This document shows positions 34,105-42,325 of a stretch of 59,605 nucleotides of DNA, piece by piece (the first letter of the stretch is position 1; every line of letters starts with the position of its first letter). Both the position numbers and the translations under genes were made by a program. Source of the stretch: Martelella mediterranea (lineage in GTDB: Bacteria > Pseudomonadota > Alphaproteobacteria > Rhizobiales > Rhizobiaceae). Under the pieces are notes generated by a model. It saw only the letters and a program-made list of their open reading frames with translations, did not search any database and was not told the DNA's origin. The stretch spans positions 1 through 59,605 of the forward strand of contig NZ_JAINWJ010000037.1 in the NCBI RefSeq assembly GCF_021021415.1, in the 5' to 3' direction.

Positions 34105-34705
34105 ATTAGTATGGACCGATTCGTTGAGCGTGCAAGGTATTTTTAGTTAACGAGAGGTTAATGCATCGCTAGGCCGGATACGGCTTGAATACCACTTGGC
34201 TCAGCACCGCCCGCCGCGGATCGAACTATGTAAAATCTCCGTCAGACATGCACCCGAAACAAAACGACAGAATTCCGGTAACTCACTATTTTATATAGAA
34301 ATAATCCGATTCCTTACGGCTGGCAACTTCGCCATCAAATAGCAAACGCGAAGAGGCATAGCTTGAGCGACCCTGACCGGCCGTGCTGCGCAAGGCCTGC
34401 ACAGGGAGGTACGGGAGCACTCGATACGTTGACCTCCCGGAAAGGCGGGGTCCGGCCGCGCATCAGCACCCCACGCCAAGGGCGTCGTGACAGTCAAACC
34501 CCTGTAAAGGTCAAGACGGCGTAGCCCGTCCGCGGCGGGGGAGGGGAGGGGGCCTTTGAGGGGGCTCCGGTCGTCCGGACCGGCCGCGATGGCCGGGCAG
34601 AAGGATACTCTCCTCCAGCTCATTGCCCCGGACGTTCGAAGGCAGGGCTTCCAGAATTCTTGTCGCCGATGATAGCGTCACCGGGATCTCGCGCGCCGTG
34701 CTGGT
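34105..34705. other. Intergenic region upstream of repABC, no supported gene
   Basis: About 600 bases. The left part is AT-rich and ends with the parS-like element at 34315-34327. The right part (34430-34640) is GC-rich and includes four runs of four or five G at 34537-34564. A 110-codon minus-strand frame (34291-34623) is Pro/Arg-rich with no recognisable domain and is probably not a gene. Confidence 0.4.
34315..34327. promoter_or_regulatory. parS-like 13-mer upstream of repA
   Basis: Second copy of TACGGCTGGCAAC, matching 8 of the 10 fixed positions of the repABC parS consensus when extended to 16 bp. It is identical to 32815-32827, and the pair flanks repA. Confidence 0.45.
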
Positions 34706-36655
34706 TCATAGGGATTGGTTGAACGACAGCTGAAACCGGGCCTGCGCGTCGCCTTCCCACCACATCGGGAAATTGGTGCCCCATTTGTTGTTGTAGAGGT
34801 TGAAGCGTATGCCGCGGTCGAAGCTTGAGGGTTGCTTCGAATAGGGCATGAATGGCTGGCCTATCGGCGCGACGAGCGCGGTATCGAGCGGCGTGAGCTC
34901 GACTTCCGTGCCGTCGGGGTGGCGGCTGCGCGCTGCGAATATGGCCTGCAGCTGACCGCCGCCATTATGCGCTGTGCGCCCGGCATCATGCCACAACCCT
35001 GTTTTGAGGAACGACCATTGGCTGAAACCTCCGAGCGCGAAGGCGAGGAAGCCGGCTTCCGGCATGCGGTTGGCGGGCTTTTCGCGCAGAACGAGCGAAA
35101 AATGAAGCGAGTGACCGTCGCCCCACACCCGGAGTTCGGTGGTTTGCGGCGCGCCAAGGTCAAGGTGCGCATCGAGCGGCATTTCGTGGTGGATGATAAC
35201 CTGTTCGCCGTCAGTTTGCAGCCCGAGATATCGAGGCGCGAAGACAGCCGAGCGCGCGGTTTTCGCGTGTGACAGGCCCGGCTTGTCATGGTCGAGGATC
35301 GCCCATTCCTCGCGATGCGTGATGTAGGTATCCATATGCGCCGCGACATCGCCTGAGTCATAGCTTTCGTGGCGATAGCCGATCAGGGTGTTGTCTGTCA
35401 GTATCCGGCCGTCAGGCGCGGTGAGGCGGATGATATCACCGGTCCGAGGGTCGAGCTCACCCGACCAGCCGGCGACCGTGAACGTGTTTGCCGGGGCGAG
35501 CGGTGGCGTCAATTTGAGCTGCGGCGGGGTGGCATCGGCAAGCGCGCCATCAGCGCGTGACCGGTCTTCTCCGGAGAGATTTTCAATGGCCTTGTCGATC
35601 AAGCCGCGCTGCTCCGCCCAGGAGGCTTCGCTGTAGATGAAGCGGTAATCCGTCTTGCGCGCCGCATCGAAATCGGTTCGGTCCCAGGCAAGGTCGTCGC
35701 GCAGATAGGTCTTTATGTCCACGCCGCAGGTGTGTTCTGCAAGCATCGCAAGATCGCGCCCGAATGCGGCGCGCGTCTCCGTCAGGCCCTCCGTCTCGAA
35801 GGCGTCGTAAAGCCGCTGGAGGCTGCGAAACCGGGCCATCTTCACAGGATCTGCGCCGGCGCCGTGGATCCAGCTGTCACCCGGTTCGATGTCAACCACG
35901 GGCAGGCTTTCCCTGCACTCCCACAGAATTGCGCCATAGGTCTCCAGTGTCGCGGCCCGGATGTCGGCGTCGGGATGGTCGTGGCGGAGCGCGCGATAGA
36001 CCTCGGTCGTCTGCGACACCGTCTGCGGCCCGATATTGTCGTGGGTGTGGGCAAAGCCGAGTCCATCCGACAGACCGTCCGGGAACTGAACCCCGCCATA
36101 GGAATCCTCGTACATCACAACGACCTCCGATCCATCCGGCGCGCGCCAGCGCGAAAGCGGCGGAAAGGCGGGGACAGGTGAAGCAGTGTTGACGCCGATG
36201 TGGAAAAAGCGAATGTCGGCCGCTGCCATCAGCGGCACGATGCCGAGCGTGTGGCCCGGCACATCGGTCATCTTGGCGGCATGTGTCCTGAACCCAAAAC
36301 GGGCGTCGAGCATTTGCGAATAGGAAACGCCGGCGCGAAACAGCGCCGGCGACATCAGTTCCGAATGGGTCGTGAAGGGCAGACCGTGCCAGCGTATCAG
36401 GCCGTTCCTGATTGCACGCTCCAGCCGCTCGACCTCGGCAGCCGACCGGGTCGCCAGGTGATCCCAGATCAGCCAGGCCCCGGTGGTCCAGACAAATGCC
36501 GGGCGCTCGGGGTCTTCGCGGTAGAAATGCTCCGCCGTCGTCAGCGCCTGGGGGATGAAGACCTCGTGGTACTGGCGGCGAACCCTTTCGGCGTGGTCTG
36601 TGAAACCGATATCGAGATGAGTCTTGAAGACAAGGTGAATGGTCGGCTGGCGCAT
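34706..36655 (-). CDS. DUF5054 / GH38-like glycoside hydrolase-related protein
   Basis: This 649-aa protein has an N-terminal domain resembling glycoside hydrolase family 38: LVFKTHLDIGFTDHAERV with His13 and Asp15 in the metal-binding positions, FVWTTGAWLIWDHL, MTDVPGHTLGIVPLMAAADI and a C-terminal beta-rich region. This pattern fits DUF5054 proteins. No signal peptide is visible, so it is cytoplasmic. It follows the LacI-type gene by 37 bases and is likely cotranscribed with it, divergent from the sugar ABC operon that also encodes a true GH38 mannosidase. I infer action on a mannoside-type sugar; activity of this family is not established to my knowledge. Confidence 0.72.
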   Translation of the reverse strand: MRQPTIHLVFKTHLDIGFTDHAERVRRQYHEVFIPQALTTAEHFYREDPERPAFVWTTGAWLIWDHLATRSAAEVERLERAIRNGLIRWHGLPFTTHSELMSPALFRAGVSYSQMLDARFGFRTHAAKMTDVPGHTLGIVPLMAAADIRFFHIGVNTASPVPAFPPLSRWRAPDGSEVVVMYEDSYGGVQFPDGLSDGLGFAHTHDNIGPQTVSQTTEVYRALRHDHPDADIRAATLETYGAILWECRESLPVVDIEPGDSWIHGAGADPVKMARFRSLQRLYDAFETEGLTETRAAFGRDLAMLAEHTCGVDIKTYLRDDLAWDRTDFDAARKTDYRFIYSEASWAEQRGLIDKAIENLSGEDRSRADGALADATPPQLKLTPPLAPANTFTVAGWSGELDPRTGDIIRLTAPDGRILTDNTLIGYRHESYDSGDVAAHMDTYITHREEWAILDHDKPGLSHAKTARSAVFAPRYLGLQTDGEQVIIHHEMPLDAHLDLGAPQTTELRVWGDGHSLHFSLVLREKPANRMPEAGFLAFALGGFSQWSFLKTGLWHDAGRTAHNGGGQLQAIFAARSRHPDGTEVELTPLDTALVAPIGQPFMPYSKQPSSFDRGIRFNLYNNKWGTNFPMWWEGDAQARFQLSFNQSL

Positions 36656-36692
36656 CGGTCGGGCTTTTCTGCGTTTGGAGGGTAGGGACTTT

Positions 36693-37742
36693 TCAGCCGA
36701 CAGTGCCGCGCACCACGAGGCGCGTGCGGATGGTCTCGGACATGGCGGGCGCTGCCGGGTCGTCCAGCCGCCGCAGGATCAGGCGGATGATCGTCGCGAC
36801 GCGCTCGGAAAGGTCGACCTTGACGGTCGTGAGGTTGTAGCTCCGCCAGGCCGACTGGTCGATGTCATCGAAGCCGACGACCTTGACATCCTCGGGCACC
36901 CGCAGGCCTAGTTCGTGGCGCAGCGCATCGATCGCGCCAAAGGCGCTGACGTCGTTGGCGGCGAAAATGGCATCGACGTCACTGCCGTAGCGGAACAGGT
37001 CGATCGTGGCCGCAAAGGCGGTTTCGTAGGTGAAGTCGCCGGGGATGATGACGGGCTCGCCCAGCCCTCTTGACTGCAGGATTTCGACAAAGGTCTGGCT
37101 GCGCTCGGCATTGGCCAGCGTATTGGTGTCGCCGGCGAGATAGGCGAAGCGCTTTCCGCCATAGCCCTGCACGAGCGCCACCGCCTTTTCGATCCCATCG
37201 CGCTGCAAGACCTCGACACGATCGAAATGGGCCTTGCTTTCGCGAAACGGTGGCGGCAGCTCGCCGTCCTCGCGCGGATAGCTGAGATAGATCGGGACCG
37301 CCCGGTCGAGATAGCGGGCGAGCGTGTCGGGCCGCACATTTTCGGCAAAGGCGACGATCGAGTCGAGATTGAAACCCTTCATATAAGTGAGCAGCCGGCT
37401 ATCCATGGCCCGGTCGGCCCGCGTCTTGAATAGCAGGGTGGCAAAACCCTTGTCCTGCAATGCCGTCGTCAGCGCATCGATTTCCTGGCTCTCCCACGGG
37501 CTGCACACCGCAGGCACGATAACGCCCACAAGATGCGAGCGGCGCGTCACCAGCGCGCGGGCCGCCATATCGGGCGTATAGTTCAGTTCCTGTGCGATCT
37601 TGAGAATACGCTGGCGCTTTTCGGGTTTCAGCGAGGCATTCGGATTGAATGCGCGGGAGACCGCCGCGCGCGATACGTTCGCCGCCTCGGCCACCATGTT
37701 GGCCGTTGCTCTTTCTCCGTTTCTGATCGGTCGATCCGACAA
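36693..37742 (-). CDS. LacI family transcriptional regulator
   Basis: A 349-aa LacI/GalR-type repressor. The helix-turn-helix and hinge occupy about residues 12-62 (ATANMVAEAANVSRAAVSRA, LNYTPDMAARALVTRRSHLV). The rest is a periplasmic-binding-protein-like effector domain ending in FAANDVSAFGAIDALRHELG and VVGFDDIDQSAWRSYNLTTV. The start appears to be TTG at 37742, since no ATG precedes the DNA-binding helix. Two matches to the LacI-family operator consensus lie in the divergent promoter, so it should control both its own transcript and the sugar importer, released by a sugar ligand. Confidence 0.93.
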   Translation of the reverse strand: MSDRPIRNGERATANMVAEAANVSRAAVSRAFNPNASLKPEKRQRILKIAQELNYTPDMAARALVTRRSHLVGVIVPAVCSPWESQEIDALTTALQDKGFATLLFKTRADRAMDSRLLTYMKGFNLDSIVAFAENVRPDTLARYLDRAVPIYLSYPREDGELPPPFRESKAHFDRVEVLQRDGIEKAVALVQGYGGKRFAYLAGDTNTLANAERSQTFVEILQSRGLGEPVIIPGDFTYETAFAATIDLFRYGSDVDAIFAANDVSAFGAIDALRHELGLRVPEDVKVVGFDDIDQSAWRSYNLTTVKVDLSERVATIIRLILRRLDDPAAPAMSETIRTRLVVRGTVG

Positions 37743-37760
37743 GTTAATGCCTCACAAATA

Positions 37761-37774
37761 TGAAAGCGTTTGCA
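37761..37774. promoter_or_regulatory. LacI-family operator next to the lacI-type gene
   Basis: TGAAAGCGTTTGCA matches all ten fixed positions of the family consensus TGNAANCGNTTNCA. It lies 19 bases upstream of the LacI-type start codon, suiting autoregulation. Confidence 0.65.
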
Positions 37775-37935
37775 ATAATATCTGTGGGATTTATCCCCGG
37801 ACCTTGGGGAGAAGTCAAGCTCGACTTCACTGCGATTGTCATAAAACCCCCATTAAATCAGTGGTAATAGAGGTTCTCGTTTCAGCCAGCCACGGAAGGG
37901 GAGATGAATTTCGATGAGTCATGTTGACGAGAAAA

Positions 37936-37949
37936 TGAAAACGTGTTCA
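37936..37949. promoter_or_regulatory. Second LacI-family operator, in the sugar ABC promoter
   Basis: TGAAAACGTGTTCA matches nine of the ten fixed positions of TGNAANCGNTTNCA. A -35-like TTGACG at 37924-37929 stands immediately upstream, so a repressor here would block the plus-strand promoter of the importer operon. Confidence 0.6.
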
Positions 37950-38038
37950 TTTTTGAAGCAGCGGTGTGTGGAGGTATCCGCGCAGTTCGTAACGTGCGCC
38001 GGGAAGTCGGCGACATCCAAACAGGGAGGAGTTTCGTG

Positions 38039-39400
38039 ATGGTCGGACGTTTGAAAACCCTAATGATCGCCCTTGCCGGCGCCAGCGCGATGGCCGCACC
38101 GGCGTTTGCGACCGATCTCAGCATTACATGCCGCTGCGTAGAAGGCGGCGCCAACAGCCAGATGGCCGAGTGGATCAAGCAGAGCGTCATTCCCGGCTTC
38201 GAGAAGATGAAGTCGGAAAGCGGTGAGGACGTCACCGTCACGCTGAAGGAATTTGCCGGGCAGGACGAGCAGCTCACGCAGCAGCAGGCGCTCGACTTCT
38301 CGACCGGAGCTGGCGCCGACGTCAACGGTTTCGATGGCTTTCTTATTCCGAGCTTCGTGGAAGCCGGCCTCTTGAAGCCGCTTGACGAACTTGCAGGCCC
38401 GGCCGTCGATGAGTGGGAAGGCTGGGAACATATTTCCGATGGCTCCAAGCAGCTGATGTCGTTCGACGGCAAGGTCTACGGGATCGCGCTCGGCACTGAT
38501 GTGCGCATGATCTTTATCCGCAAGGATCTGTTCGAGCAGGCCGGCATCGATGCCGACAGCTGGCAGCCGACCTCCTGGGACGATCTGCTCGACGCTGCGC
38601 GCAAGATCAAGGAAGCCGTGCCGGATTCTTCGCCGCTGCAGATCAATGCCGGTGTTTCGATGGGCGAGGCGACCACGATGCAGGGCTATTACATGCTCGT
38701 GCTCGGCGCCGATTCCGGACTCAAGGATGAAGACGGCAAGTGGATCATTTCCAGCCCCGGCATCCTCGACACGCTGAATTTCTACAAGACCGTCTATCTC
38801 GATGAGGAGCTCGGAGACCGTCGTGCCCAGCTTCTGGGTGATGGCCGCAACCGCACCTTCGCCAATTTCCGCGATGGCAAGACCGCCATGCTGGTGGAGG
38901 GCGACTGGTTCTATCGTGCCGTCACGGCCCCCGGCTCGGAATTCGAACTGAAGGATCGCGACAATCTGATGACCTGGAAGAAGATGCCGGCCCGTGAACC
39001 GGGCGCCGGCTTCAGCGGCCAGGATTTCGTGACGATTTCCGGCGGCACGGGCTTTGTGCTCAATCCGAACACGGATGCGCCCGAGGAAGCATGGGACTTG
39101 CTTGCCTATATGAACAGCAAGGAGCAGCTTGAAGCCTTCCAGACCTACCAGGCCCGTATTCGCCTGCGCGACGATGTCGGCATTCCGGACTCTCCGTTCC
39201 TGTCGGAAACCTCGCAGGAGCTTCTGCCCCTGACAACGGCCCGTCCGAACGATGCCGACTACAACAAGGTCTCCGCCGAAGTTCAGCGCATGACCGAGGC
39301 CGTCGTTTCCGGCGAGATGTCGCCCGAGGAAGCGATGGAGCAGTACAAGTCTGCGGTGACCGAGATTGTCGGCGCCGAAAACACTGTAAGCCTTCAGTAA
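38039..39400 (+). CDS. ABC sugar transporter substrate-binding protein
   Basis: This 453-aa extracellular solute-binding protein of family 1 has a signal peptide at residues 1 to about 24 (MVGRLKTLMIALAGASAMAA, then PAFA). The mature part contains LTQQQALDFSTGAGADVNGF, GIALGTDVRMIFIRKDLFEQ and GGTGFVLNPNTDAPEEAWDL, typical of sugar binders. ATG 38039 is preceded by GGGAGGAG. The open frame upstream to 37943 overlaps the operator and is not used. It serves the two permeases and ATPase downstream. The mannosidase in the same transcript suggests an oligomannoside or mannosyl compound. Confidence 0.93.
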   Translation: MVGRLKTLMIALAGASAMAAPAFATDLSITCRCVEGGANSQMAEWIKQSVIPGFEKMKSESGEDVTVTLKEFAGQDEQLTQQQALDFSTGAGADVNGFDGFLIPSFVEAGLLKPLDELAGPAVDEWEGWEHISDGSKQLMSFDGKVYGIALGTDVRMIFIRKDLFEQAGIDADSWQPTSWDDLLDAARKIKEAVPDSSPLQINAGVSMGEATTMQGYYMLVLGADSGLKDEDGKWIISSPGILDTLNFYKTVYLDEELGDRRAQLLGDGRNRTFANFRDGKTAMLVEGDWFYRAVTAPGSEFELKDRDNLMTWKKMPAREPGAGFSGQDFVTISGGTGFVLNPNTDAPEEAWDLLAYMNSKEQLEAFQTYQARIRLRDDVGIPDSPFLSETSQELLPLTTARPNDADYNKVSAEVQRMTEAVVSGEMSPEEAMEQYKSAVTEIVGAENTVSLQ

Positions 39401-39409
39401 GTCTTTCGG

Positions 39410-39441
39410 GGATGCCGCATGGCTCTGGCCATGCGGCATCC
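39410..39441 (+). promoter_or_regulatory. Intercistronic stem-loop after the sugar-binding-protein gene
   Basis: Perfect 14-bp arms GGATGCCGCATGGC / GCCATGCGGCATCC with a four-base TCTG loop and no T run, ten bases after the stop codon. It probably raises binding-protein expression relative to the permeases. Confidence 0.7.
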
Positions 39442-39464
39442 GCATTCCCGCGCGGAGCCAAAAA

Positions 39465-40376
39465 TTGAAAAAGTTCACGCTTCTATCCAACAGGGCGGGG
39501 TCGCTGTTCATGGCGCCCGCGGCGGCGCTTGTCGGCGCCTTCGTGATCGCGCCGTTCTTCTGGATCATCTTCGTTTCGTTCACGAACCGGACGCTGCTCG
39601 GCAAGACGGCCGTCAATCCGGAATTCGTGGGCCTCGATAACTATATCGCGCTGTTCGATCCCTCGAACTTCTTCACCCGCGGCCAGTTCGGCTTTTCGCT
39701 CATCCTGACGATCCAGTTCGTGCTGTTTTCCGCCATCATCGGTCAGGCCGTGCTTGGCCTGCTGCTGGCGTGGCTGATGCAGGCGGTTCCGAAACCGGTA
39801 AAGAGCCTGACGGAGACGGCAGTCATCGGCGCGTGGATCCTGCCGGAAGTTGTGATCGGCTTCGCGTGGTTTGCCTTTCTCGACTATGACAACGGCACGA
39901 TGAACGAGATACTGACGAGCCTTGGCCTGCCGCGCGGCGACTGGCTGCTCGACTATCCGTTCTGGGTGATCGTGTTCTTCAACACATGGCGCGGCGCCGC
40001 CTTCTCGATGATGCTGTTCAACTCGGCCTTCTCGTCGATCCCGCCAAGCTATTTCCAGGCGGCCGATGTTGCCGGCGCATCCTCGTGGCAGAAGTTCCGC
40101 GATATCGCGCTGCCGCTGGTGCGCGGCCATGTCGTCACCGATCTGATCCTGATCACGATGTGGACCTTCAACGTGTTCACGCCCTACCTGCTTACCAAGG
40201 GCGGGCCGTCCTACCGGACCGAGGTTCTGTCGATCTACACCTATCGCATCGCCTTCCGCGATTTCGAATTCGGCAAGGGGGCCGCCGTCGGCGTGGTCAT
40301 CATGTTCATCAATCTTGCCTTCGCGCTGATCTACCTGCGCGTTGCACGCAAGAAGGCTGCGGGAGAAGCGCAATGA
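39465..40376 (+). CDS. ABC sugar transporter permease (MalF/UgpA type)
   Basis: A 303-aa membrane protein with six to seven helices; the EAA-type coupling motif is in the region QAADVAGASSWQKFRDIALP. The first helix is preceded by MKKFTLLSNRAGSLF. The start is TTG at 39465 with GGAG nine bases upstream. An internal ATG at 39510 would cut into the first helix. It overlaps the next permease by four bases and forms the channel with it. Confidence 0.9.
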   Translation: MKKFTLLSNRAGSLFMAPAAALVGAFVIAPFFWIIFVSFTNRTLLGKTAVNPEFVGLDNYIALFDPSNFFTRGQFGFSLILTIQFVLFSAIIGQAVLGLLLAWLMQAVPKPVKSLTETAVIGAWILPEVVIGFAWFAFLDYDNGTMNEILTSLGLPRGDWLLDYPFWVIVFFNTWRGAAFSMMLFNSAFSSIPPSYFQAADVAGASSWQKFRDIALPLVRGHVVTDLILITMWTFNVFTPYLLTKGGPSYRTEVLSIYTYRIAFRDFEFGKGAAVGVVIMFINLAFALIYLRVARKKAAGEAQ

Positions 40377-41203
40377 AGCTCGGTTTCCGCCAGTACGTCT
40401 CCCGCATCGGGTTCTCCGCCTTCGCGGCCATTCTCGGCGCTGTCTTCGCGCTGCCGCTGATCTGGTTCCTGTTCGCGCCCTTCAATGCGCGCGCCGAACT
40501 GGGGTTGGCCATTCCCGACCCGTTCACGCTGCAGAATTTCGCGACGGTGTTCGAAAACAGCTTTGCCATCCGCGCGCTCCTCAATTCGCTTATCCAGAGC
40601 GTCGGTGGCGTTGTGCTAGTCGGCGGGGCGGCGACGCTTGCGGCCTATGCACTCTCCCGTTCGGCCATGCCCGGCAAGGGCGCGGTCACCTATGTGCTGT
40701 TGCTGTTTTCCTCGGTGGTTTCGGGTTCAGCGGCAATGGTTCCGATCTTCCTGATCATCTCCGCGATGGGCCTGATCGACAGCCATCTCGCCGTGATCCT
40801 CGTTTTCGCAGGCGGGCTGCTGCCGACGGGGATGTTCATCCTGCGCGACTTCATCGACGGCATTCCGCGTTCTTACGAAGAAAGCGCAATGGTCGCCGGC
40901 GCATCGCCGGTGCAGGCCTTCTTCGATGTCGCGCTGCCGGTTATCCGGCCCGGCATCGTCGTCGTGGTCGTCTGGGCCTTCGTCAATATCTGGGGCAGCT
41001 TCCTGATCCCCTTCATCCTGCTTCGCTCGGAGGATCTGATGCCGGCATCCGTCGCGATCTATTCCTTCTATTCGGAAGCGGGCACGCCTGTCGTCACACT
41101 GCTTGCAGCCTATGCGCTGATCTACTCGCTTCCTGTCATCGCCCTTTACCTGTTCGTCAGCTGGAAGTTCGGCTTCCGGTTCTTCGGCGGGATCAAGGCC
41201 TAA
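40373..41203 (+). CDS. ABC sugar transporter permease (MalG/UgpE type)
   Basis: A 276-aa membrane protein with six helices and the coupling motif YEESAMVAGASPVQAFFDVA then LPVIRPG. The ATG overlaps the stop of the upstream permease (ATGA). The longer frame to 39986 lies over that gene and is not used. It is the second transmembrane subunit of the sugar importer. Confidence 0.92.
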   Translation: MKLGFRQYVSRIGFSAFAAILGAVFALPLIWFLFAPFNARAELGLAIPDPFTLQNFATVFENSFAIRALLNSLIQSVGGVVLVGGAATLAAYALSRSAMPGKGAVTYVLLLFSSVVSGSAAMVPIFLIISAMGLIDSHLAVILVFAGGLLPTGMFILRDFIDGIPRSYEESAMVAGASPVQAFFDVALPVIRPGIVVVVVWAFVNIWGSFLIPFILLRSEDLMPASVAIYSFYSEAGTPVVTLLAAYALIYSLPVIALYLFVSWKFGFRFFGGIKA

Positions 41204-41218
41204 ACGGACCAAAGTTAC

Positions 41219-42325
41219 ATGGCATCGGTTGAATTCAAGAACGTAACCAAGAAGTTCGGCGCCTTCACCGCCGCCTCGGACCTCAATATCGAGATCGGCG
41301 ATGGTGAATTCGTCTGCCTGCTCGGCCCCTCCGGCTGCGGCAAGACCACCAGCCTCAGGATGATGGCGGGTCTGGAGTTTCCGACCTCCGGCCAGGTGCT
41401 GATCGACGGCAGGGACGTCACCTATCTCCATCCCAAGGACCGGCAGATATCGATGGTGTTCCAGGACTATGCGCTCTATCCGCATATGAACCTCGAGGAC
41501 AATATCGCCTACCCGCTGAAGGTGCGGGGCGAGGCTACCGACAAGCGCCATGCCCGCGCCAAGGAAGTGGCGGACGTGCTGAAGATCGGCGATCTGATGA
41601 AGCGCCTGCCAAGCCAGATTTCCGGCGGCCAGCAGCAGCGCACATCGCTTGCCCGCGCGCTCGTCTATCCAAGCCGGGTCTATCTGTTCGACGAACCGCT
41701 TTCCAACCTCGACGCCAAGCTGCGGCTCGAGGCGCGCGGCTTCCTGAACCATCTCCAGCACGATCTCGGCATGACGGCGGTCTATGTGACGCACGACCAG
41801 GCCGAAGCCATGGCGCTTGCGACCCGCGTTGCGGTGATGGACCGGGGACAGATCGTGCAATATGCGCCGCCGATCGAGATCTATCGTCGCCCGGCCAACA
41901 CCTTCGTCGCCAATTTCGTTGGCAATCCGCCGATGAACCTTTTGCCGGTGGAGGCGATGATTGACGACGGAAAGCTGCATCTCAGCGCCGATGGGATCGC
42001 GATCGAACCGCTTGCCGTTCACGCCTCCTTTGCCGAGGCCCTGAAGACCGGCAACCGCCTGACGCTTGGCGTCCGGCCCGAGCATCTGGCCATCGGCGAC
42101 ACCGGACCTAGCACGATTACCGGCGAACTGTTTGCCAATGAGAATATGGGCCCGGAAAAGCTCGTGACGCTCGAACGCGAGGACGCGGCGCGTTTCACCG
42201 CCCGCATCTTCACCGATGACGAGATCATGCTGGGCAAGACCGTGACGCTCAACATGAAGGCCGAGCACATCACGCTGTTCGACGCCGAAGGCTACCGGCT
42301 GAAGCATGACGATGAAACGGCGTGA
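41219..42325 (+). CDS. ABC sugar transporter ATP-binding protein (MalK/UgpC type)
   Basis: This 368-aa ATPase has Walker A GPSGCGKTT at residues 36-44, the signature ISGGQQQRTSLARAL, Walker B VYLFDEPLSNLDAKLR and a C-terminal TOBE/MalK regulatory extension of about 130 residues (LTLGVRPEHLAIGD). It energises the sugar importer. Its end overlaps the PHP-domain gene by 20 bases. Confidence 0.94.
   Translation: MASVEFKNVTKKFGAFTAASDLNIEIGDGEFVCLLGPSGCGKTTSLRMMAGLEFPTSGQVLIDGRDVTYLHPKDRQISMVFQDYALYPHMNLEDNIAYPLKVRGEATDKRHARAKEVADVLKIGDLMKRLPSQISGGQQQRTSLARALVYPSRVYLFDEPLSNLDAKLRLEARGFLNHLQHDLGMTAVYVTHDQAEAMALATRVAVMDRGQIVQYAPPIEIYRRPANTFVANFVGNPPMNLLPVEAMIDDGKLHLSADGIAIEPLAVHASFAEALKTGNRLTLGVRPEHLAIGDTGPSTITGELFANENMGPEKLVTLEREDAARFTARIFTDDEIMLGKTVTLNMKAEHITLFDAEGYRLKHDDETA

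Noticed and set aside
34291-34623. 110-codon frame upstream of repA
   Set aside because: Low-complexity Pro/Arg-rich translation, no ribosome site, overlaps the parS-like element.
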